Shown here one piece after another: positions 42,794 to 51,362 of a DNA stretch of 64,000 bases. The position numbers were made by a program, and so were the translations under genes. Origin of the DNA: CAXBCP01 sp047638395 (lineage in GTDB: Bacteria > Pseudomonadota > Alphaproteobacteria > MPNO01 > UBA830); contig JBLIMV010000020.1 of the NCBI GenBank assembly GCA_047638395.1, positions 56,553 through 120,552 on the forward strand, read 5' to 3'. The notes under the pieces are model-generated. The model was given only the letters and a program-made list of their open reading frames with translations. It was not told the DNA's origin and ran no database searches. Position 1 is the stretch's first letter; the number at the start of each line of letters is the position of its first letter.

Positions 42794-43135
42794 ATGGTCA
42801 GCGATCACAAGGAATTCGCCAAGGAAGTTGACGCCCGGGCGGCCAAACTGTTCAAGGCGGCCCCCGACACGATGCGGGCATTCCGCGGTTTGATGGAAAC
42901 CGCCGGCAAGGAAGGCGCGCTGGATGCCAAGACCAAGGAGCTGATGGCGCTTGCCGTGGGCATCGCCGTGCATTGTGAAGGCTGCATTAATTTTCATACG
43001 CGGGCGGCTATAAAAAAAGGCGCGACGCGCGAAGAAGTGGCGGAAACGGCGGCGGTCGCCATCGAAATGGGCGGTGGCCCCGCCGCGGTTTACGGTGCTC
43101 AGGCGCTCGACGCATTCGATCAGCTTTCGGGCTAG
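42794..43135 (+). CDS. Carboxymuconolactone decarboxylase/AhpD-like protein
   Basis: All-helical protein of 113 residues. The redox CxxC is in VGIAVHCEGCINFHTRAAIKKGATREEVAE (about 59-62), with the conserved glutamate in TKELMALAVG and the histidine two residues after the second cysteine region. This is the AhpD/CMD peroxidase-like fold. The ATG at 42794 has CAGGAG eight bases upstream; the longer frame overlaps the SDR gene. It may act as a thiol peroxidase rather than in lactone decarboxylation. Confidence 0.87.
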   Translation: MVSDHKEFAKEVDARAAKLFKAAPDTMRAFRGLMETAGKEGALDAKTKELMALAVGIAVHCEGCINFHTRAAIKKGATREEVAETAAVAIEMGGGPAAVYGAQALDAFDQLSG

Positions 43136-43220
43136 ATAAAAAATATCTACGAGGTCTAAAATTTACTTTGACCCGTATCCGGAACAGTAGCATTTTCCCG
43201 ACGGATTAATTTCGTCGGTG

Positions 43221-43233
43221 ACGTGTTTCACGT
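43221..43233. promoter_or_regulatory. Short palindrome before the RND operon
   Basis: ACGTG-TTT-CACGT lies 34 bases before the adaptor start in the 132-base gap after the AhpD-like gene. It could be an operator for the pump operon; no regulator gene is adjacent. Confidence 0.3.
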
Positions 43234-43267
43234 GCGGCTTTGCGCCTATTTGGAGGCCTATTTAAGA

Positions 43268-44920
43268 ATGTCTGGTGGTTTTTCTACTGGCCTGTTCCGG
43301 GCTGGTCTGTTGTCTGTTGGAATAGCTCTGACGGCCGGTTTTGTCGTCCCCGGTGCCTCTGCACAGGGGACGGAGCTGTCTGACCGGGGCAAGGCGGCGG
43401 ATAAGAATAAGAACGGCGTCATCGACCGCAACGAAGCGGGCGGTCCGTTGAAGTCCAATTTCGATGATATGGACTGCAACAAGTCCGGCACGCTCGATGG
43501 CGCGGAAATCAGCGGATTTTTCACCGGCGTCGAATGCCCTAAACCTGCCGCTGCCGCGCCCGCCGCAACACCGGTCATGGCGAATAAATCTGTGCCGCCG
43601 TTGTCTGACCGCGGCAGGGCGGCAGACAAGAACAAGAACGGTGTCATCGGGCGCGACGAGGCGGGAGGCCCGCTGAAGTCCAATTTCGATGATATGGACT
43701 GCAATAAATCCGGCACGCTCGACGGTGGGGAGATCAAAGGCTTCTTCACCGGTGAGGAATGCCCGAAACCGGTTGCAGGGACCCCGGCGACTGGTGCGGC
43801 GCCGAAGACGGCAGCCAAACCTTCGGCGGCGCCCGGTAAAAAGGCCGGCGGCCCCCGCGCACGCGCGGTCAGGGTTGATGCCGTGATCGTTGAGCCCAAA
43901 TCCCAGACCTACCCCGTGATCGGCCGGCTGGTTGCCCAGCGGACCGGCAACGTGGCTGCCCGTATCAACGGCGCGGTTGTTGAAATGAACGTAAATGTCG
44001 GTGATCGCGTCAAAAAGGGGGATATTCTTGCTGTCCTGGCGATAGAGCGGCTGACCGCGCAGCGCGACAAATATGCCGCCGCGTTATCCACCCGGCGCGC
44101 GATGGTGCAGACCGCTCAGGCCGAAGCATCGAAGACCGCGCAGGAACTTCGCCGGATGTCGAACCTCAAGACATCTTCAGCGTTTTCCCGCGCGCGTTAC
44201 GAAGACCTTCAGCGTGACGTCGATGCCCGCCAGGCAACACTGGTAGAGCGTCGCTCACAGCAGAAAGAGGCGCAGGCCGAGCTTGATCAGGTGGCTATCG
44301 ACCTGAATAACGGTCGCATTCGCGCACCGTATGACGGTGTCGTCAGCGAAAAGCACACGGAAATCGGCTCTTACGTAAATGTCGGGAACCCGGTCGTCAC
44401 GCTGATCAGCGATACTGAGATCGAGGTCGAGGCCGAAGTGCCATCCGATCGCATCGCCGGTTTGACAACGGGCAGGGTCGTGCGTTTCCGTCTTGATGAC
44501 GGAACGGATCACCGGGCAATCGTCCGGTCCATTATTCCGCGCGAAAACGCCCGCACACGGACACGCCCGGTGCGGTTTACGCCGACATTCGGCGAGAAAT
44601 CATCCCGCTTTGCCATCAACCAAAGCGTGACTGTCCTGGTGCCTATCGGGAAGATCCAGGAGGTCGTGACGGTTCACAAGGACGCCATCGTCCATCGTGG
44701 TCCGAACCGGGTCGTGAGCATCGTGCGGAAGGGCAAGGCCTTTCCGCGCCAGGTAACGCTCGGCGTGGCGGTCGGGAACCGGTATATCGTCGAAAAAGGG
44801 CTGAAGGCGGGCGACGTGGTCGTGACCCATGGCAACGAAACGCTGCCGCCGGGCGCCCAGGTTCGCATTCTGACCGGTGGTTCCCCGCGCGCCAATGGCG
44901 AGAAGACACAGACCAACTAG
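43268..44920 (+). CDS. RND efflux periplasmic adaptor with N-terminal EF-hand repeats
   Basis: Membrane-fusion protein of 550 residues. A signal peptide (about 1-32, ending PGASA) is followed by two near-identical 57-residue units, each with two EF-hand loops: D45-E56, D69-E80, D120-E131 and D144-E155. The loops fit D-x-N-x-(N/S)-G-x-(I/L)-x-x-x-E and each unit has two cysteines (70, 90; 145, 165). From residue 220 the normal adaptor begins: lipoyl half (GAVVEMNVNVGDRVKKGDIL), alpha-hairpin (about 265-335), second lipoyl half (IRAPYDGVVSEKHTEIGSYV), beta-barrel and membrane-proximal domain. GGAGG stands 11 bases upstream of the ATG at 43268. The pump gene follows. Calcium binding by an RND adaptor is unusual and suggests calcium-tuned assembly. 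Confidence 0.88.
   Translation: MSGGFSTGLFRAGLLSVGIALTAGFVVPGASAQGTELSDRGKAADKNKNGVIDRNEAGGPLKSNFDDMDCNKSGTLDGAEISGFFTGVECPKPAAAAPAATPVMANKSVPPLSDRGRAADKNKNGVIGRDEAGGPLKSNFDDMDCNKSGTLDGGEIKGFFTGEECPKPVAGTPATGAAPKTAAKPSAAPGKKAGGPRARAVRVDAVIVEPKSQTYPVIGRLVAQRTGNVAARINGAVVEMNVNVGDRVKKGDILAVLAIERLTAQRDKYAAALSTRRAMVQTAQAEASKTAQELRRMSNLKTSSAFSRARYEDLQRDVDARQATLVERRSQQKEAQAELDQVAIDLNNGRIRAPYDGVVSEKHTEIGSYVNVGNPVVTLISDTEIEVEAEVPSDRIAGLTTGRVVRFRLDDGTDHRAIVRSIIPRENARTRTRPVRFTPTFGEKSSRFAINQSVTVLVPIGKIQEVVTVHKDAIVHRGPNRVVSIVRKGKAFPRQVTLGVAVGNRYIVEKGLKAGDVVVTHGNETLPPGAQVRILTGGSPRANGEKTQTN
43376..43771 (+). repeat. Tandem duplication of a 171-bp EF-hand unit
   Basis: Bases 43376-43546 and 43601-43771 are two copies of a 57-codon unit separated by a 54-base Ala/Pro-rich linker. 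Long stretches are identical at DNA level, including the segment encoding KSNFDDMDCNKSGTLDG, which indicates a fairly recent duplication or gene conversion. Confidence 0.85.
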
Positions 44921-44955
44921 ACGGCGACCAACTAGACGGCGACCAATTAGGCGGC
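44911..44955 (+). repeat. Three tandem 15-base units carrying in-frame stops
   Basis: The unit GACCAACTAGACGGC occurs twice exactly (44911, 44926) and once with two changes (44941). Because the period is a multiple of three, the adaptor frame meets TAG at 44918, 44933 and 44948. The repeat fills most of the gap before the RND pump gene. Confidence 0.85.
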
Positions 44956-44992
44956 ACGACCGCGCCACTCGTTAAAGGAACGGAGCAGGCGG

Positions 44993-47900
44993 ATGAACAT
45001 AATCCGGCTTTCAATCGAGCGTCCCATTGCCATTGTTGCCATGGTCCTGATGATCATTCTGTTTGGCTATGTCGCCCTGCAGCGTATCCCGATTCAGATG
45101 GCACCCGACGTGCGTCAGCCGATTATTATCGTCAAAACGACCTGGCCGGGTGCCGCCCCGCAGGAGGTTGAGCGCGAAATCATCAATCCGCAGGAAGATG
45201 AGCTGAAAGGTCTTGAAGGCGTCAAGAAAATGTCGTCGAAGGCCCAGCGGAACCGCGGTGAGGTGACGCTCGAGTTCGGTCCCGAGATCAATTTCGACCG
45301 TGCGTTGCTGCTCGTTGCCAACCGGCTGGACCGTGTCTCCGGGTATCCGGAGGAAGCGGACGAGCCCGTATTGTCGACCTCGGGCACCGAGGACAACGCG
45401 ATTGCCTGGTTTATCATCACGCGCCAGGAGGGGAATACCCGGCCGATGGTCGCCAATGGTGACTTCCTCGCGGATGTCGTCCAGGAGCGGATTGAGCGGG
45501 TCGAAGGCGTTGCCGGCGTCAATATCTTCGGTGAAACCGAACGCGAAATGTCGATCACGATCACCCCGGAAAGCCTGGCGCGTTACGGGATGACCGTCAG
45601 TGAAGTATTGCGTCGACTGCGCGCGGCCAATGCGTCGATCACCGGCGGCGATGTCGAAGAGGGCAAGCGGCGCTATGTCGTCCGGACCGAAGGCGATCTG
45701 AACACCACGCAGCTTGTCGAAGACGTGGTTCTGCGCAGCGACGGCGACGGCGGCAGTGGCAGTGGTGGTGTCGGTCGTGTTGTCGTGCGCGATATCGCCG
45801 AGGTGTCTATCGGTTACAAGAAAGCGCAGGCGCGTCTGCGGATGCTCAACCGGCCCGCGCTCGCCTTCAATATCACCCGCGAACAGGGCGCAAACGTCAT
45901 CAAGACCATGGCGGATGTGCGAGAGGTCGTCGAAGGCCTCGCCGACGGGCCAGTGCAACGCCAGGGCCTGTTGATCGAACAGGTTTACGACGAGACCGAT
46001 TACATCAATTCGTCGATCGATCTGGTGCGCACCAACATTATCTACGGCGGCATTCTCGCGATCATCGTGCTCATGATTTTCCTGCGGTCATGGCGGCCGA
46101 CGGCTGTTGTGGCAATGTCTATACCGGTTTCCGTGGTCGGCTCGTTCGTCGCCATGGCGGTGCTCGGCCGCTCGCTCAACGTGATCAGCCTGGCTGGGAT
46201 CGCGTTCGCCGTCGGCATGGTGGTCGATGCTGCCATTGTTGTGCTCGAAAACATCTTCCGTCTGCGTCAGGAAGGCCGCTCCCGCGCGGAAGCTGCTTAT
46301 TACGGCGCGCAACAGGTCTGGCCTGCCGTTCTCGTGTCCGCGCTGACGACCGTTATGGTGTTTATCCCGATCCTGATCATGGACCTGGAGGTCGGACAGC
46401 TGTTCCGTGACATCGCGGTCGCCATCTCGGTATCGGTCATGCTGTCCTTGCTGGTCGCCGTCACACTGATACCGGCGCTGGCAAACGGGCTTCTGGGCGG
46501 CATGAAAACTGAAACGGGCGGATTACGCATTCCGGTGGTTGACGATTTCGCCCGCGGGTTCACGAATTTCTGGTCCCGCTATGCACGGTTTGTCGTGAAG
46601 TACAAGACGATGGCCGTCGCGGTCGTCACGCTGATTGTGGTGGTCGCCGGAACAATTTCGATCCTGATCATGCCGAAGCTGGACTACCTGCCTAAGGGCA
46701 ATCGTAATCTGGTCTTCGGTGTTGTCCTGCCGCCGGCGGGCTACAATATGGATACCAATGAGGGTATCGCGCGAAGCGTCGCGGACGCGACGAAGAAATA
46801 CTGGTCGCGTGGCGCCTATGCCGAGATCAACAAGCCTGAAGACCAGAAGATCGACCGGTTCTTCTACGTTGCCCGGTTGGGCAGCATGTTCATGGCGGCA
46901 ACCCATGTCGACCCGCAGAAGGCGGGCGAACTGGAAGCGCTGATAGAAGGACCCGCCCGGGCAGAACCGGGCGTGTTTGCGTTTATGTTCCAGCCATCGC
47001 TGTTCGGGCGGTCCATTGGCTCGGGGCGTGCCATCGATATTGAAATTTCAGGCCCCGATCTTGAGACGATTTATGGTGTCGGCCGCGAAGTCTTCTTTGC
47101 CGCGCGCGCCGTGTTGCCGCCGAGCGAGGGTAACCGGGTGCGGCCAAAGCCTGCGCTGACATTGGGAGAGCCTGAGGTCCGCATCACGCCTGACCGCGTT
47201 CGTCTTTCCGATAACGGTCTGTCCGCGCGTGAGCTCGGCGAATCCGTTGATGCGTTCAATGATGGAATCCGCGTGGCCGAGGTCACGGTCGACGGTAAGC
47301 GGATCGATCTGACGCTCAAAGGGCCTGAGCTGGAGCGGGAATCGACCCAGGCAATCCGTTCCCTGCCGGTGGTGACGTCCGATGGCCGGATCGTACCCGT
47401 CGGCAATCTTGCCGATGTCCGGGAAACCACGGGACCGACAGAGATCCAGCGCATCGACCGGTCGCGCACCATGACCGTCAGCGTCAGTCCGAATGACAGT
47501 CTGCCGCTCGAAGCGGCAGCCGAGCTCATTGAAGAAAAGGTTCTCGGGCCCATCCGGGCGCGGGGTCTGCCTGAAGGGGTCCGGTTCCGGCTGGGCGGTA
47601 GTGCCGACAAGCTGAAGGAAACCTGGAATCACATGCAGCTCGATTTGCTGCTGGCCCTCGTGATCGTCTTTCTGGTGATGGCGGTGCTTTTCGAAAGTTT
47701 CCTGTATCCGTGGATTGTGATGTTGACGGTCCCCGTTGCCGCTGCGGGCGGCCTTGGCGGGTTGGCGTTACTCAGTTCCTTTGTGCCCCAGTCGCTCGAT
47801 ATGCTCACCATGCTGGGCTTCGTCATCTTGATCGGCATCGTGGTCAATAACGCGATTCTGCTGGTGCATCAGACCCTGTTCCATATCCGAGAAGACGGAC

Positions 47901-48181
47901 AGGATGTGAATACCGCTATCGAGACGGCGACCCGCAACCGTATCCGGCCGATCTTCATGTCGACGCTGACATCGGTCTTCGGGATGCTGCCGCTGGTCGC
48001 CTTTCCGGGGCCGGGCTCGGAGCTTTACCGCGGGCTGGGTGCCGTTGTTCTGGGTGGGTTGTCGCTGTCGGCTATCCTGACGATGGCCATCGTGCCGCCG
48101 ATGATGTCGATTACCGTCGGTGTCGTTGAGGGACGAAAAGCACGCCGCGCGGCACGTGCGGAGCCGGTCGCCGCCGAATAA
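44993..48181 (+). CDS. RND-family efflux permease
   Basis: Inner-membrane pump subunit of 1062 residues with the RND plan: helix 1 at the N terminus, large periplasmic loop, helices 2-7, second loop, helices 8-12. The helix-4 block GIAFAVGMVVDAAIVVLEN retains the first but not the second of the two aspartates used by AcrB (VDA instead of VDD), and helix 10 has GIVVNNAILLV where AcrB has a lysine; the arginine of helix 11 (RIRPIFM) is kept. It therefore resembles HAE1-like pumps of uncertain substrate. GGAGC/GGCGG stand before the ATG. With the EF-hand adaptor it forms a two-gene operon; no outer-membrane TolC-type channel gene is adjacent. Confidence 0.88.
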   Translation: MNIIRLSIERPIAIVAMVLMIILFGYVALQRIPIQMAPDVRQPIIIVKTTWPGAAPQEVEREIINPQEDELKGLEGVKKMSSKAQRNRGEVTLEFGPEINFDRALLLVANRLDRVSGYPEEADEPVLSTSGTEDNAIAWFIITRQEGNTRPMVANGDFLADVVQERIERVEGVAGVNIFGETEREMSITITPESLARYGMTVSEVLRRLRAANASITGGDVEEGKRRYVVRTEGDLNTTQLVEDVVLRSDGDGGSGSGGVGRVVVRDIAEVSIGYKKAQARLRMLNRPALAFNITREQGANVIKTMADVREVVEGLADGPVQRQGLLIEQVYDETDYINSSIDLVRTNIIYGGILAIIVLMIFLRSWRPTAVVAMSIPVSVVGSFVAMAVLGRSLNVISLAGIAFAVGMVVDAAIVVLENIFRLRQEGRSRAEAAYYGAQQVWPAVLVSALTTVMVFIPILIMDLEVGQLFRDIAVAISVSVMLSLLVAVTLIPALANGLLGGMKTETGGLRIPVVDDFARGFTNFWSRYARFVVKYKTMAVAVVTLIVVVAGTISILIMPKLDYLPKGNRNLVFGVVLPPAGYNMDTNEGIARSVADATKKYWSRGAYAEINKPEDQKIDRFFYVARLGSMFMAATHVDPQKAGELEALIEGPARAEPGVFAFMFQPSLFGRSIGSGRAIDIEISGPDLETIYGVGREVFFAARAVLPPSEGNRVRPKPALTLGEPEVRITPDRVRLSDNGLSARELGESVDAFNDGIRVAEVTVDGKRIDLTLKGPELERESTQAIRSLPVVTSDGRIVPVGNLADVRETTGPTEIQRIDRSRTMTVSVSPNDSLPLEAAAELIEEKVLGPIRARGLPEGVRFRLGGSADKLKETWNHMQLDLLLALVIVFLVMAVLFESFLYPWIVMLTVPVAAAGGLGGLALLSSFVPQSLDMLTMLGFVILIGIVVNNAILLVHQTLFHIREDGQDVNTAIETATRNRIRPIFMSTLTSVFGMLPLVAFPGPGSELYRGLGAVVLGGLSLSAILTMAIVPPMMSITVGVVEGRKARRAARAEPVAAE

Positions 48182-48202
48182 TTCGTGTAGTAAACTGGCG
48201 GC

Positions 48203-48952
48203 ATGAAAGAAGATATCCAGACCCTCGCCCGGCTGATAGACGACGCCCGACGGGTTGTCGTCTTTACCGGGGCGGGCATTTCAACAGAATCCGGGATTCC
48301 TGATTTTCGCAGCCCGACGGGGATCTGGTCGCAGACCACGCCGATCTATTTTGATGAGTATGTCAGTTCGCCCGATGCAAGGCGCGAAGCCTGGCGGCGC
48401 AAATTCGAGATCGACAAGGATATGATCGGCGCGGAGCCAAACCGCGGTCACCGGGCGGTGGCCAAGCTCGTCCGTACCGGCAAAGTCAGCGCGGTGATCA
48501 CACAGAATATCGATGGACTGCACCAGGAATCGGGCGTTCCCGACGCGCACATGATCGAACTGCACGGGAATGCGACCTATGCCTCCTGCCTCACCTGTTC
48601 GACCCGCTACGAGCTCGAACCGATCAAGGCGGCGTTTCAGGAAACGGGTGCGCTGCCCCAGTGCCAGTTCTGTGCCGGTATCGTCAAAACGGCGACGATA
48701 TCGTTCGGTCAGGCGATGCCGCAGGAACAGATGGAGCGGGCGCGGGATGAAACGCTTGCCGGCGATCTGTTTCTTGCCATCGGCTCATCGCTGGTGGTCT
48801 ACCCGGCGGCCGGGTTTCCCGCCATAGCCAAGAAAAACGGCGCGAAGCTCGTGATTCTAAACCGGGACCCGACCGATCAGGACGGTATTGCCGACCTCGT
48901 CGTTAACCAGGAAATCGGCCCAACGCTGGGCGAAGCCGCCAACGTCAACTAA
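48203..48952 (+). CDS. cobB: Sirtuin NAD-dependent protein deacylase
   Basis: SIR2-family enzyme of 249 residues. The NAD motifs FTGAGISTESGIPDFRS (about 20-36) and TQNIDGLH (about 97-104) are present, the catalytic histidine is in ELHGN, and four zinc cysteines occur as CxxC...CxxC (CLTC and CQFC). It lacks the Y-x-x-R signature position that would be obvious for a CobB desuccinylase, so acyl preference is open. The last base pairs of the gene face the methyltransferase gene convergently, six bases away. Confidence 0.88.
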   Translation: MKEDIQTLARLIDDARRVVVFTGAGISTESGIPDFRSPTGIWSQTTPIYFDEYVSSPDARREAWRRKFEIDKDMIGAEPNRGHRAVAKLVRTGKVSAVITQNIDGLHQESGVPDAHMIELHGNATYASCLTCSTRYELEPIKAAFQETGALPQCQFCAGIVKTATISFGQAMPQEQMERARDETLAGDLFLAIGSSLVVYPAAGFPAIAKKNGAKLVILNRDPTDQDGIADLVVNQEIGPTLGEAANVN

Positions 48953-48957
48953 CCCGA

Positions 48958-50214
48958 TCAGCCAGTCGTTTTGCCGGCAGATTTCTTCAGAAACATCCGG
49001 CTCAAGCCATAGAATGCACTGAAAAGCTGGTCGAACTGCCCTTTGAACGTGTCCCAGTCCGGTGCCGGTGCTTGCGTCGATTGCAGCTCGGCATGAATCT
49101 GGGCGAGCGAACGTTTGCCGTCGATCAGCGTCAGGATGGGGGCCGCAAGCGCCGGGAGCGGCAGGGAGAGCTTCACCCCTTCCATATCGACCTTCAGTGA
49201 CATGCCGGGCTTGATCTGGCCGCCCAGCGCCGGGCCGTCATCGTCGCGCATGACCGGAATCGTGTCGGCCGTGTCGGGAATGGCGAGCGTGTTGGTGCGG
49301 TTGTCGTCCCGCACCGCATACAGGATGTGGGTCTTCATGTTGCCTGCCAGTAGTTCGGCAAAGGCGCAGCGCTGAACCCAGTTGAGGCCGGCTGTCCGTT
49401 TCACCAGCTCGGCTGATGTCAGATAAACGCTCGGCTCGTAACGGGCGGGGTCGACGAAGTTTACCGGTCTCATACCGCCCTGCTGGATCAGACTGGCTAG
49501 TTCGGGCACGGAATAGGCGCGGTCGCGGCGGTGCAGGAGCAAATCGTAAATCCCGGAATCGCCCTGATCGATATGATCGCCGACATGCGGATTGCGTTTT
49601 AGCCAGTTCGATTCCGGCAGCTCACCCAAAAGTGCGCGGGCGGCAGCGATGCGTTCCGGGTCCGGTGCGTCACCGGCAATCATCTGAAGCATCGCCTGTG
49701 CATGATAGACACCGGTCCGCCCGAGCGGCGCATAGACCATCATGCCGAGGCCACCCATCGGTTTCAGCGCTTCTCGCAATGCCCTTAACCCGGTAACGGG
49801 GTCTTCCAGGTGGTGCAGCACGCCGCAGCAATCGATGTAATCGAATGTGCCCAGGTCGCGCGCGGCGATCGTCTCGATAGCGCCGTGAATGAATGTCGTA
49901 TTGGTCAGCCCGCGTGCGTCTATCCGCGCCTTGGCAATGGCCGACGATGCTTCCGAAATATCCAGATGAATGATCTCCGCGTCGATACCCACAGCTGTGT
50001 GCTGGGCCGCCAGCATGACGGTTGCGTCGCCCGTGCCGCCGCCGGCGACAAGTATCCGGCAGGGATCGCCGGTACGGCGGATGCCGCCCAGGATATGGTG
50101 TTCGATCTCGGAAATGTGACTGGGCGAGCCAGTGATCAGCCGCTTCGCCTCATCCGCCGGATCCCGGGGCGGATAGGGGTAATTCTCGTATTGGCCGCGC
50201 AAATCGTCGTTCAT
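48958..50214 (-). CDS. Class I SAM-dependent methyltransferase with C-terminal extension
   Basis: Protein of 418 residues. The methyltransferase domain has motif I ILVAGGGTGDATVMLA (about 53-68), acidic end IIHLDIS and FDYIDCCGVLHHLEDP (about 121-136). The C-terminal 150 residues include a small module (MEGVKLSLPLPALAAPILTLIDGKRSLAQIHAEL) like the winged-helix tails of some peptide or protein methyltransferases. Substrate unknown. The ATG at 50214 begins the conserved QYENYPYPPRDP motif; an ATG at 50247 is an alternative. It is divergent from the SpoU-type gene. Confidence 0.82.
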   Translation of the reverse strand: MNDDLRGQYENYPYPPRDPADEAKRLITGSPSHISEIEHHILGGIRRTGDPCRILVAGGGTGDATVMLAAQHTAVGIDAEIIHLDISEASSAIAKARIDARGLTNTTFIHGAIETIAARDLGTFDYIDCCGVLHHLEDPVTGLRALREALKPMGGLGMMVYAPLGRTGVYHAQAMLQMIAGDAPDPERIAAARALLGELPESNWLKRNPHVGDHIDQGDSGIYDLLLHRRDRAYSVPELASLIQQGGMRPVNFVDPARYEPSVYLTSAELVKRTAGLNWVQRCAFAELLAGNMKTHILYAVRDDNRTNTLAIPDTADTIPVMRDDDGPALGGQIKPGMSLKVDMEGVKLSLPLPALAAPILTLIDGKRSLAQIHAELQSTQAPAPDWDTFKGQFDQLFSAFYGLSRMFLKKSAGKTTG

Positions 50215-50270
50215 AGGTTCTTTGTTCCTTCTCCTTGCACGATTCATTCCGGGCTGTAGAATCCGGCGCC

Positions 50271-50810
50271 ATGCGTGGATATTTTGGTATCGGAATAGAA
50301 GGCGTCAGCAAACCGATGAATGTCGGTAACCTGGTCAGGTCCGCGCATGCCTTCGGCGCGAGTTTTGTCTATACTGTTGCCGCCAATTACGACGTTGCCA
50401 AGAGTGGTTCCGATACCTCCGACACCACCGCACAGGTGCCGTTCTACCCATTCGATTCGATAGAGTCGATGCGTCTGCCCGCCGGCTGTGCACTGGTCGG
50501 CATCGAGCTGGACGACACGGCGATCAATCTGCCGAGTTTCCGCCACCCGCGCCGGGCTGCCTACGTTCTGGGCATGGAGCGGATCGGCCTTAGTGACGCC
50601 ATGATAGAGTGTTGTGACCATATCGTGAAAATACCGACGAAGTTCTCGTTGAACCTTGCAACGACCGGCGGGATCGTGATGTATGATCGTCTGCTGTCGA
50701 TGGGCCGGTTTGCGGACCGTCCGGTAATGGCCGGCGCTCAACCGGAACCGTTGCCGGAGCATGTGTTCGGGACGCCGGTGATCGGGCGGAAAAAGCGGAG
50801 TGTGAAATGA
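50271..50810 (+). CDS. TrmH/SpoU-type RNA methyltransferase
   Basis: SPOUT-fold enzyme of 179 residues for 2'-O-methylation of RNA. Motif 1 is NVGNLVRSAHAFGA (about 18-31), motif 2 is YVLGMERIGLS (about 97-107), and motif 3 is KIPTKFSLNLATTGGIVMYDRL (about 118-139), all in order. The start at 50271 leaves the family's short N terminus. It lacks the N-terminal extension of RlmB. It overlaps the IalB-like gene by four bases (ATGA). Confidence 0.86.
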   Translation: MRGYFGIGIEGVSKPMNVGNLVRSAHAFGASFVYTVAANYDVAKSGSDTSDTTAQVPFYPFDSIESMRLPAGCALVGIELDDTAINLPSFRHPRRAAYVLGMERIGLSDAMIECCDHIVKIPTKFSLNLATTGGIVMYDRLLSMGRFADRPVMAGAQPEPLPEHVFGTPVIGRKKRSVK

Positions 50811-51316
50811 AGCCGATGAGATGTTTTGCGATTACCCTGATAACGGTCTTTGCCGCTTCCATTTTGCCTGCGTCGGCGAAGCAGATAGCCGCCTTCAAGG
50901 ACTGGTCCGCGCATTCCGAAGGGAAGAGCAAGGCACGCACCTGCTGGATTTACAGCGAACCGGTCAAGGACGAAGGAAAATACAAAAAGCGGGGGCGTAT
51001 CTATCTGCTGGTCACGCATCGTCCCGGCGAGAAGACCTTCAACCAGGTTCAGTTCACGGCAGGCTATACCTATAAAAAGGGGAGCGCCGTGCAGGTTGCC
51101 GTCGGTGCGAAGAAGTTCGAGCTGTTTACCAATGGCGATACGGCCTGGGCGCGGAGCACAAATGACGACAAGGACATCGTTGCCGCTATGCGCGGAGGTG
51201 CCCGGATGGTGGTAACCGGTCAGTCGTCGCGCGGCACAAAAACGAAGGATACCTACTCGCTGTCTGGTATTTCCGCCGCACACAAGGCCATCGGCAAGGC
51301 CTGCGGCGTTAAATAG
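50807..51316 (+). CDS. IalB-family exported protein
   Basis: Exported protein of 169 residues with a signal peptide (MKPMRCFAITLITVFAASILPASA) and the invasion-associated-locus-B fold (FKDWSAHSEGKSKARTCWIYSEPVK). IalB proteins are periplasmic or surface-associated in alphaproteobacteria; in non-pathogens their role is unclear. Two cysteines in the mature part (about 47 and 167) could form a disulfide. It starts in a four-base overlap with the RNA methyltransferase. Confidence 0.86.
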   Translation: MKPMRCFAITLITVFAASILPASAKQIAAFKDWSAHSEGKSKARTCWIYSEPVKDEGKYKKRGRIYLLVTHRPGEKTFNQVQFTAGYTYKKGSAVQVAVGAKKFELFTNGDTAWARSTNDDKDIVAAMRGGARMVVTGQSSRGTKTKDTYSLSGISAAHKAIGKACGVK

Positions 51317-51362
51317 AGACGGCTGGTTCCGCCTGAAATAAAAATACTTTAGGGTGCCCGCG

